Source: Cyclobacterium sp. SYSU L10401 (GTDB lineage: Bacteria; Bacteroidota; Bacteroidia; Cytophagales; Cyclobacteriaceae). From it: 64,000 nt of DNA. The number at the start of each line of letters is the position of its first letter. Position 1 is the first letter of the stretch. The stretch is from NCBI RefSeq assembly GCF_010993705.1, contig NZ_WOFO01000002.1, positions 496,001-560,000 on the forward strand, read 5' to 3'. Position numbers and translations under genes: made by a program. Of the stretch, positions 9,736 through 16,442 are shown in pieces. A model generated the notes under the pieces. The model searched no databases. It saw only the letters and a list, made by a program, of their open reading frames with translations, and had not been told where the DNA came from.

Positions 9736-11226
9736 TCAGGAAAAATAGCCGTGCAAAAACCATTGGGGTTCCCCTTTTCCGTAAAGTCCCAGCCGAAAAA
9801 GCCAGTACCTGCCCCCTTCCGTATCTTCCACACAGTAATAATCCCGGGGCGGCCCGGTTTGCAGCCACCATTCCTGCTCGATGCGCTCCGGTCCATCGGC
9901 ACAAACCACGCGAACCAGCTTGCCCTTATGCTTAAAATGCACCGGAGGGTAATCGGGCAAGGGTACCATGACCGTAATGGGTTCGGGTACAGGCAGCAGG
10001 TGCAGGGGACGTACCAAATCGGGCCAGCCCGTATCGGGTTTTTCGTCAAAGGAAAGCGCAGGCCGCACCGAATGTTCCGGCCAATGCCGCTCCTGAGGCA
10101 GGTACCGATGTATGCGGCCCGAACCCAACTTAGCAGCTACCCTGTCCAGGAGTTCTGCTACTGCTGCCGGGTCCCCCGAGCGATGCCAGAACTGCTCCTG
10201 TGGAAGCCGAACCTTTTCTACCAACAAGCCTTCGAGGGTAAACAACTCAATGCCCAAGGCTGGCTCCAACAAGGGGATTTTCAGGGCAAAGAGTCGGAAA
10301 AGGTGCATCGGATTGTGGGAAGCCCGGCCGGTGCCAATGGTGATTCCCACCGTTTTTCCGTCTACCCGCAGACCTTTGAATACCGCCTTGCGCAGCCCCT
10401 TCCCTTCCCTGCTCAGGCGCTGACAGAGGGTGTCCAGCAACTTTTGGAGAGCGATTTCGATGCCTTTGGCCGTGCGAATGGGCTCCAGGCAGGGCAACTG
10501 CTCTTCGAAGGGAACCCGGGGCTGTACCGGTTGAAAGGCTTCCTCTTCCCTACCCAGGGCCTGCCCCAACCGAAGCAGCAGCCCCTCCCCAAATCGCCTG
10601 CGCAAGGTAGCCGCCGGCAGGTCGATAAACTGCTGGATTTGCCGGAAACCCAGTTTTTCCAGCCCCTCCAGTATCCGCGATTCCAGGCGAAGAGCAGCCG
10701 GAGGCAAGGGCAGCAAGGCTTCCCGCTGCCCTCCCACTTCGGCTATGCCGCCCTGCTCGCCATACCGGGCCAATGCCCAGGCCACCCCAATGGTATCGGC
10801 GATGGCAGCCCGTACCCGGTAGCCTTTGCCTTCCAGGGCGGATACCAGGTCCTTCAGGTAGGCAGATTCGCCTCCCCAGAGATGTGGACAACCCGAAATA
10901 TCCAGCATCAGTCCGGAAGGAGGATCGGCAGCGGGAAGCGGAGTGTACCGCAAGCACCACTCGGCCAGCCGGTAGAGGAGCCGCTTTCCCCAACCGGGCC
11001 TGTCGGGAAAGACCACTATATCTGGAAAAATGGCCCGGGCATCTGCCACGGCCCTTCCCGGACGAATGCCCCGTGCAAAGGCTTCCCGACTGCTAGCCTG
11101 CACGATGGCCCGACCCCGTTCGTTGCCGGCCAATACGAAGGGCTTTCCCCGGAGTTCCGGATGTCGAATGGCCATCCGGTCCGTGGTCAGGTGACAAAAC
11201 CAGAGGGATAGAAAACGCTTAGGCAT
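9736..11226 (-). CDS. imuB: ImuB, Y-family polymerase-like mutasome subunit
   Basis: 496 residues. It begins LSLWFCHLTTDR, where Y-family polymerases have their first catalytic acidic pair; acids are not conserved there, as is normal for the non-catalytic ImuB. GLMLDISGCPHLWGGE, AIADTIGVAWALARYG and IQQFIDLPAATLRRRFGEGL match the ImuB finger and little-finger regions, and the C-terminal EQEWWLQTGPPRDYYCVEDTEGGRYWLFR is the DUF6504-like tail. The start overlaps the imuA stop by 8 nt. It likely bridges DnaE2 to the sliding clamp and ImuA. Confidence 0.94.
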   Translation of the reverse strand: MPKRFLSLWFCHLTTDRMAIRHPELRGKPFVLAGNERGRAIVQASSREAFARGIRPGRAVADARAIFPDIVVFPDRPGWGKRLLYRLAEWCLRYTPLPAADPPSGLMLDISGCPHLWGGESAYLKDLVSALEGKGYRVRAAIADTIGVAWALARYGEQGGIAEVGGQREALLPLPPAALRLESRILEGLEKLGFRQIQQFIDLPAATLRRRFGEGLLLRLGQALGREEEAFQPVQPRVPFEEQLPCLEPIRTAKGIEIALQKLLDTLCQRLSREGKGLRKAVFKGLRVDGKTVGITIGTGRASHNPMHLFRLFALKIPLLEPALGIELFTLEGLLVEKVRLPQEQFWHRSGDPAAVAELLDRVAAKLGSGRIHRYLPQERHWPEHSVRPALSFDEKPDTGWPDLVRPLHLLPVPEPITVMVPLPDYPPVHFKHKGKLVRVVCADGPERIEQEWWLQTGPPRDYYCVEDTEGGRYWLFRLGLYGKGEPQWFLHGYFS

Positions 11227-11965
11227 ACTTTCTGCTGTTTTGGGTAATTGCTTGCCGCTTCTCCTCCCGGAAAACTTCCTGAAAACCCTGCCCGTCCCAT
11301 TGCAGCTGCCAGTCGCCCGGTCTTCCGTTTCGGACCTTCATCAAGCCTACCTTCCAGGTAGGAACGCCCAGTCCCGGCATGCCCGTCGGCATGGGTGTCG
11401 GAACCGGGGCCACCTTCCAGCGGGTAGCACAGGCCAGGGCATGCAGACTACGGGGCTGATGGCGGTGCACGAAGCCGGTGACACGGCTCCGCTCTACTGC
11501 CAATTGCAGGCGCTGGGATTCGGAGAAACCCAACTCCCTGATTTCCCCGACCACCGCTACCAGGGCTTCGCAACTGAGGGCCTGCTCCAGTGTCCACAGC
11601 AGGTCTTTTTCCCTGGGTACGTTCACAAACACTACCCGTTCGGGGGCTACCCCAAAACGCTTCAGGGCAGGAGGAAAGACCTGTGGGCGGGTCCCCAGCC
11701 AAAGGCAAAATCCACCTTTTTGCAGCAGCATGCCCAGAAGCACGGCCAAAAAGCCCTGGGTGGAAGCCGCCTCGGATGGGGTACGACTGATAAATTCGTG
11801 GTTGGCGGCCAGGGGAAATACTCCGCCCGGGAAAGCCGCATGCAAGGGACCCAGCTGCAGCCTGGAATCCGGTTGCTGCCCTTTTGGGGGAAGGTATCCT
11901 TCCAGGGCCATGATTTCCTGCTTTAACGCCCGCAGCCGGTCCATTTTATCACTATTTCCTTTCAT
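11219..11965 (-). CDS. imuA: ImuA, RecA-like/SulA-related mutasome protein
   Basis: 248 residues from the ATG ending at 11965; a GTG nine bases upstream (11974) is in frame and also possible. It has the reduced RecA-like fold of ImuA: FPGGVFPLAANHEFIS, GFCLWLGTRP, VNVPREKDLLWTLEQALSCEALVAVVGEI, but lacks a proper Walker A lysine. This distinguishes it from RecA and matches bacterial ImuA. It is the first gene of the imuA-imuB-dnaE2 operon. Its start lies about 20 bp from a palindromic operator shared with the divergent S24 regulator, so repression and damage induction are expected. Confidence 0.9.
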   Translation of the reverse strand: MKGNSDKMDRLRALKQEIMALEGYLPPKGQQPDSRLQLGPLHAAFPGGVFPLAANHEFISRTPSEAASTQGFLAVLLGMLLQKGGFCLWLGTRPQVFPPALKRFGVAPERVVFVNVPREKDLLWTLEQALSCEALVAVVGEIRELGFSESQRLQLAVERSRVTGFVHRHQPRSLHALACATRWKVAPVPTPMPTGMPGLGVPTWKVGLMKVRNGRPGDWQLQWDGQGFQEVFREEKRQAITQNSRKYA

Positions 11966-11986
11966 CGTTTTCACAGAATGCCTATA

Positions 11987-12007
11987 TTTGACACGATTCG
12001 TGTCAAA
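11987..12007. promoter_or_regulatory. Palindromic operator between imuA and S24 regulator
   Basis: Arms TTTGACACGA and TCGTGTCAAA form a perfect 10+10 inverted repeat around one central base, in the 70-bp gap between the divergent imuA and regulator starts. Position and symmetry are those expected of the binding site of the adjacent XRE/S24 protein, allowing it to repress both itself and the mutasome operon. Assignment to that protein is inference. Confidence 0.8.
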
Positions 12008-12035
12008 TCGTTGACTCTAATACTAGCAAACTTCA

Positions 12036-12839
12036 ATGAAAAAGTCAAAAAACTTTTTTCCAGGTAACCTGAAATTTCTCCGGGAGCGGAAGGGCTTGAC
12101 CCAGCAAGGGCTGGCAGCCGAACTGGAACTAACCCGTTCCAAACTCAATGCCCTGGAATCCGGGCAGACCAAGGCGCCCTCCCCGGAGGATTTTCTGGTC
12201 ATTTCCAGTTATTTCGGTATCAGCATCGACAGCCTGATAAGGATAGACCTGCGTACGCTGGGGGAGCTGAAATTGCGGGAGCTGGAAGCCGGAAACGACG
12301 TGTACATGCGGGGCGGCAACCTGCGGGTGTTGGCCATCAGCGTGGACAAAGGCAACCAGGAAAACGTGGAATACGTGCCCATCAAAGCCAAAGCAGGCTA
12401 CCTTTCCGGATACAACGATCCCGAGTTTATTGCCTCCCTTCCCCGATTTTCCCTACCCAACCTTCCCCGGCAGGGTACCTACCGGATTTTCCCCACCGTG
12501 GGGGATTCCATGTTGCCCATTCCGGGGGGAAGCGACATCATCACGAGGTACCAGGACGACTGGACGGCCCTAAAGCCGGATAGCCCCTGCGTGGTGATAC
12601 TGAGTGGGCAGCAGGATTTTGTATTTAAGTTGGTGACGGTACAGGCCGCAGGGCAGCTGCTGCTACGCTCCCTAAACCCGATCTTTGAGCCCTACACCGT
12701 GCCTGTGGGCGAGGTAGCGGAGATCTGGAAATTTCATGCCTACACCAGCAAAGAAATCCCCGAGCCCGAAACCGACCTGCAGCAACTGGTCCGGGCGGTT
12801 AGGGACATGCAGCTGGAGATGAAGGGAAGGAAGGGGTAG
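12036..12839 (+). CDS. XRE-family regulator with S24 (LexA/CI-like) autoprotease domain
   Basis: 267 residues. The N-terminal HTH (about 10-65) reads LKFLRERKGLTQQGLAAELE and LNALESGQTKAP. The C-terminal S24 region (about 125-235) has IKAKAGYLSGY, whose Ala-Gly is a plausible self-cleavage site, VGDSMLPI with the candidate nucleophilic Ser, and FVFKLV with the candidate general-base Lys. It is therefore likely a RecA-triggered, self-cleaving repressor, as for LexA and phage CI. Divergent from imuA across a palindromic operator, it probably controls the mutagenesis cassette and itself. True LexA has a different N-terminal winged helix, so I do not call it lexA. Confidence 0.9.
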   Translation: MKKSKNFFPGNLKFLRERKGLTQQGLAAELELTRSKLNALESGQTKAPSPEDFLVISSYFGISIDSLIRIDLRTLGELKLRELEAGNDVYMRGGNLRVLAISVDKGNQENVEYVPIKAKAGYLSGYNDPEFIASLPRFSLPNLPRQGTYRIFPTVGDSMLPIPGGSDIITRYQDDWTALKPDSPCVVILSGQQDFVFKLVTVQAAGQLLLRSLNPIFEPYTVPVGEVAEIWKFHAYTSKEIPEPETDLQQLVRAVRDMQLEMKGRKG

Positions 12840-13322
12840 GGATTCAGGGAAAAGGAAATTAGCCTGGTGAATTAAGATAAAATCAAGGAGATACATCGAA
12901 AAATGAACACCTTTCGGAGTGAGTCAAAAACCGGTTGCTATAATAGCAATGTGCGGTTAATCCATTCCTAAAAGTGGAGGGCCAAACCTTCACTAAAAAG
13001 GATACTACCAGATCGGTTCGCCTCCTGAAGGCTACTTCCCACAGCAAATCCAGCACGATAGGGGTTGAAATCCAACTGAAATAATACAAATGGTTGCACG
13101 CTTCTGGAATGATAATTCGGTTCAACTTAGAACCAACATTCAATATAGCGGGCCCATTTATAAACAGAATTGGGGGTTAATTTTTTAGTGATTGCTTATT
13201 AGATTTACTATGTAATTGGACAGGATGTAGCAACCAACCGATCAAAAGAATAAAAGTTTCCTTCCAAACAATTCACACTTGGAAGGAAGCCCCATGCAGC
13301 GTTTAGCTAGCCCACTCAAATC
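12840..13322. other. Intergenic region, 483 bp
   Basis: No convincing gene. An 86-codon minus-strand frame (12883-13143) shows no recognisable motif and could be chance or an old relic. Base composition shifts from GC-rich (imu cassette) to AT-rich across this stretch. It includes the promoter area of the small membrane gene at 13323, without a clear consensus match. Confidence 0.5.
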
Positions 13323-13538
13323 ATGAACATTTCCTTCAAAAACAGAATACTAAGAAATCGATTTATAATCGGAAGTATTGGCATGGCCCTTTTATTTATG
13401 GCATTTGGATCGTACGGATCGTTTAACCCCTTTGAAATCGGTTTTTATACCTCCATAGGCGCTGGAATCGGATGGTTTTATATAAGCTATTATGGCTTTA
13501 AATGGTTGCTGGGCAGGATGGGCAGGAATAAAACCTGA
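13323..13538 (+). CDS. Small two-helix membrane protein
   Basis: 71 residues. Two hydrophobic segments, about 14-32 (FIIGSIGMALLFMAFGSYG) and 40-62 (FYTSIGAGIGWFYISYYGF), with basic ends (KNRILRNR; LLGRMGRNK) predict an integral inner-membrane protein. A strong terminator follows 40 bp downstream, supporting a real single-gene transcript. I do not recognise the family and assign no function. It converges on another small membrane gene (13695-13874). Confidence 0.6.
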   Translation: MNISFKNRILRNRFIIGSIGMALLFMAFGSYGSFNPFEIGFYTSIGAGIGWFYISYYGFKWLLGRMGRNKT

Positions 13539-13578
13539 ATAATTGGTTTATTCACATCCCATCTAAAAAATTTTCATT

Positions 13579-13615
13579 AATAACAGGTCCAAAAAATTGG
13601 ACCTGTTATTTTTTT
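13579..13615 (+). terminator. Rho-independent terminator
   Basis: A perfect 14-bp stem (AATAACAGGTCCAA/TTGGACCTGTTATT) with an AAAA loop is followed by at least five T. It ends the transcript of the small membrane gene at 13323-13538; the A-run 5' of the stem could make it work on both strands. Confidence 0.9.
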
Positions 13616-13694
13616 GGCTCTAAATCCACCAACCTAATGGGGTTTAACCAAAAATTTAGTATTTGGTATTACCAAGTTAGGGCACAACCTTGAA

Positions 13695-13874
13695 TTAACT
13701 TTGCTGCTTTTTCCTGTTTACCAAAATAAACCAATAAATCAATGTACCTATAAAAACAAAGGCACTAAATAAAATTCCCCAGCCGTACAAATAGTGTTCA
13801 GAAAGGACTTTTAAAGAAGCAAAAACAATGACTCCTAGCGCAGATAATCCCAAAGTAACTAATAACGGTTTCAT
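13695..13874 (-). CDS. Small two-helix membrane protein downstream of Cys-rich lipoprotein
   Basis: 59 residues, starting MKPLLVTLGLSALGV and ending LVNRKKQQS. Two hydrophobic segments (about 3-20 and 32-51) separated by a short polar loop (KVLSEHYLYG) indicate a membrane hairpin with a basic cytoplasmic tail. It starts three bases after the stop of the lipoprotein gene at 13878-14525, so the two are almost certainly co-transcribed and probably act together. Family not recognised. The tight coupling suggests an accessory, immunity or anchoring partner, which is only a hypothesis. Confidence 0.6.
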   Translation of the reverse strand: MKPLLVTLGLSALGVIVFASLKVLSEHYLYGWGILFSAFVFIGTLIYWFILVNRKKQQS

Positions 13875-13877
13875 AAT

Positions 13878-14525
13878 CTATTTACTGATTTCTTTAATGG
13901 CACATCCTAATCCATCTCCAACTACACAAAAGGGACTTAACACCCAACACCCAAACGTTCCAACTGGGTCATTATCCCAATCATCAAAAAGCTTATCTAT
14001 AGCGCTATCCATACAATTTCCCCATCCTTTCAAACTCGGACCGTCTGAATTTAATCCCAACTTTTCTGAATTATAGATAAACTGATTTCCGGTATTTAAT
14101 GATCTGAATGAAATTGAAGGTCTACTTTTATTTTTAGCACTATATTCATTAAAATTAGCCAAAATAAAATCAGATTCTTTTCCGGAATCCAAGACTTGTA
14201 CGAACACCTCTTCATTATCGTCTTTAAAGGTGAAAGAGACTGCTGACCTACCATTTTCATATTCAAACAATCCAACATCGCCTAAATTATTTGAAACTCT
14301 CAATGATATACTTGACGGATTCTTATCCTTTGATTTTTGATTTAAAGAACTTAATGCACTAATAACTAAAGGATCTTCTGGAGAAAGATTTTTAAAATTC
14401 TTTACATGATTTTGAGAATCAATTGAATCTTGGAAATTAGAATTAATATCTTCTTCCATAAAATCACCACAAGACCAAAACACCATCATAGGCAAAACTA
14501 AGATTAGTTTAACAATAGTTTTCAT
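13878..14525 (-). CDS. Putative lipoprotein with Cys/Gly-rich C-terminus
   Basis: 215 residues from the ATG ending at 14525; the frame extends further upstream, but only this start gives a signal sequence (MKTIVKLILVLPMMVFWSC) with a lipobox-like Cys at 19. The middle is acidic and polar with no known domain. The last about 45 residues change character: GNCMDSAIDKLFDDW, then GTFGCWVLSPFCVVG and DGLGCAIKEISK, giving four cysteines in a hydrophobic, Gly-rich setting reminiscent of small pore-forming or bacteriocin-like peptides. Local composition is markedly AT-rich, suggesting transfer. Not assigned to a family; secretion to the envelope is likely, function unknown. Confidence 0.65.
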   Translation of the reverse strand: MKTIVKLILVLPMMVFWSCGDFMEEDINSNFQDSIDSQNHVKNFKNLSPEDPLVISALSSLNQKSKDKNPSSISLRVSNNLGDVGLFEYENGRSAVSFTFKDDNEEVFVQVLDSGKESDFILANFNEYSAKNKSRPSISFRSLNTGNQFIYNSEKLGLNSDGPSLKGWGNCMDSAIDKLFDDWDNDPVGTFGCWVLSPFCVVGDGLGCAIKEISK

Positions 14526-14813
14526 GTTAGTAAGATTTAAATAAAAATAAGACCAATCAGGCTCGTAAATTACCTGGCTACTCACTTGTTTTATGTCGTT
14601 TTTAACTTTCACATCGCCGACGTTGGGTGGCAAACCCTAAAAAACCCTTATAAATATAAAATGGTGAATTTGTTTATTATATTGACAAAATGATGGAAAT
14701 AAAGTAGTAAAATAATAAATAATAATCAAATTTTTACATAAAAAATATTGAAATTTTCACTTCTCTTTAAACTATGCTATAGCATTTTAAATACCTCCGA
14801 ATACTGATCTTTA

Positions 14814-16403
14814 TTACTCCCCTCCAAAAAAACCCTTCCAGACTTCCGCCTTTAGGGCCTTGTCCTCGGTACCGGTATACATCAGCAGGCGGTAGCGGAT
14901 GGTTTCCGATTCACCGGCGGCAAGGCCCCAGTCACCCAGTATTTGCCGGGAAGGTCCCAGACCCATTTGGCTGTCTACACGCCAGGGTGTGGGGAAGGTG
15001 GCGTTGTCCGGATGATCCAAAATGGCAATCCGGGCAAAGTCCTCCCGCCCGTCCAACTTTATCCCAATATCGCTCCAAATGGCCCGCTGCCCTTCCAATT
15101 CCATGCCCTCGTGTCCTGAGGCACTTACAATCTCTCCCACCGTCTCCGGCACCCAGGGCATGCGAACAAAAAGACCGCCCACATAGAATTTGCCCATCAC
15201 TACATCCATTTTGGCCTCCCCCTGCCATTCCAGGTCCAACAGGTAACGATCGGCATAGGCCTGCAGGGACCAGTTTTGGGTTTCTACCATCAGTACGTTT
15301 CCTTCCTCGTCCAGCATCTCGTACACGGTTTGCCAACGAACCCTTTCCGCATCGTCCTGAAGAACGTCTGCCGATACCCGTCGCCAATAATCCCGGTTCC
15401 AGTTCATAAAGAAATCGCGCTCGTTTACCCGCTTTAAGCCCCAGTAAATGCCCGTTTGGTGGGGATGGTGGTCCGGTCGGTATTCGGTCATCTCCCCCTT
15501 ACCGTCCGGAACCAGAATGGGATGCAGGTAGGGCCGTTCTTCCGGTTTTGCCCATTGGGTCAGGATGGGTGCTGTTTTGTCTCCCGCATGGACGGCGATA
15601 CGACCTGGCTGCCGATCCTGTTCGATACGAAGGGAAAGGGGATTCCCGGCCCGGGGCTCCTCAGAGGAAGGCAGCAGGTTGACCACCGGCACCTCCCCCT
15701 CCATTGGTGTGATTTCCAGGTTTCCCTGCTGTATGCGGATGTTACGAAACCGGATGGAAAAACTTCCCTGCGGATCGTTTTCATTGTTGGCATGCAGCTG
15801 CAGACCGATAAAGCCCCGGAGGTAGCGGTCGTCTTCCAGCTGGGCTACGGGTACACCGTTTACCCATGTTCGAAGTATCGGGCCCACTGCTTCTATGCGG
15901 TAATGGTTCCATTGGTAACCGTTTTTATCGTCCCGTTTGAAAGCGGCCTTTGCTTCCGGGCCCATTTTTTCCGGCGGGTAAATCCATCCGCGCTCGGCCC
16001 CTTCTTCGTAGATGGCCCCGCTCCACTGCTGGGGCTTGGGATCGACTTCCATCTGATAGCCGTGCACCCGGCCGTTTTTGTATTCGGGATAACTCTGAGA
16101 TCGAAATTGAATGCCTGAATTGTTCATCAGCGTATCCACGGATACCTCGAGCTCGAGCACAAAATCACCAAATTCCTTATCGGTGCACAAAAATCCATTG
16201 GGTTGGCCCGGAACGGTACTCCCGACAATCATCCCCTCTTTCACCTCCCAGTTATGGGCTCCATTTAATTCGGTCCAGCCGCTAAGGTCCTTGCCGTTGA
16301 AAAGGGATTGCCAGACCGGTTCCTGAGCCAATAAGGCAAATGGAGGCAGGACGGTTGCAAACAGGAGCAGTAAGAAGGAAGCAATGCGTGGTATAGTCAT
16401 CAT
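14814..16403 (-). CDS. DUF1080 (3-keto-disaccharide hydrolase-like) and DUF6807 fusion
   Basis: 529 residues with a cleavable signal peptide (…FALLAQ). Residues about 30-225 form a DUF1080/LamG-type domain: SLFNGKDLSGWTE, NNSGIQFRSQSY, GYQMEVDPKPQQWSGAIYE, HYRIEAVGPILRTWVNGV. Residues about 260-525 match the DUF6807 (PmoA-like) family: HPILVPDGKGEMTEYRPDHHPHQTGIYWG is the conserved core (motif near 295-325), with VWKGFF at the end. DUF1080 members hydrolyse 3-keto-glycosides. It lies 39 bp after a quinoprotein dehydrogenase and likely shares its operon, a plausible oxidise-then-cleave pair. Confidence 0.88.
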   Translation of the reverse strand: MMTIPRIASFLLLLFATVLPPFALLAQEPVWQSLFNGKDLSGWTELNGAHNWEVKEGMIVGSTVPGQPNGFLCTDKEFGDFVLELEVSVDTLMNNSGIQFRSQSYPEYKNGRVHGYQMEVDPKPQQWSGAIYEEGAERGWIYPPEKMGPEAKAAFKRDDKNGYQWNHYRIEAVGPILRTWVNGVPVAQLEDDRYLRGFIGLQLHANNENDPQGSFSIRFRNIRIQQGNLEITPMEGEVPVVNLLPSSEEPRAGNPLSLRIEQDRQPGRIAVHAGDKTAPILTQWAKPEERPYLHPILVPDGKGEMTEYRPDHHPHQTGIYWGLKRVNERDFFMNWNRDYWRRVSADVLQDDAERVRWQTVYEMLDEEGNVLMVETQNWSLQAYADRYLLDLEWQGEAKMDVVMGKFYVGGLFVRMPWVPETVGEIVSASGHEGMELEGQRAIWSDIGIKLDGREDFARIAILDHPDNATFPTPWRVDSQMGLGPSRQILGDWGLAAGESETIRYRLLMYTGTEDKALKAEVWKGFFGGE

Positions 16404-16442
16404 TTTTTTTGGGTTTATGGTGGTAGTAACCTCGGGAGTCCA

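Noticed and set aside
9535-11211. 558-codon plus-strand frame opposite imuB
   Set aside because: Fully antisense to imuB, low-complexity Pro/Gln-rich translation, no recognisable domain.
11240-11926. 228-codon plus-strand frame opposite imuA
   Set aside because: Antisense shadow of imuA in GC-rich DNA.
12036-12839. Calling the S24 protein LexA or a prophage CI repressor
   Set aside because: The HTH is XRE-type, unlike LexA's winged helix, and no phage genes surround it; the context is the imu cassette, so a descriptive name is safer.
12883-13143. 86-codon minus-strand frame as a gene
   Set aside because: No motif, no ribosome-binding or promoter support, odd composition; left as part of an intergenic region.
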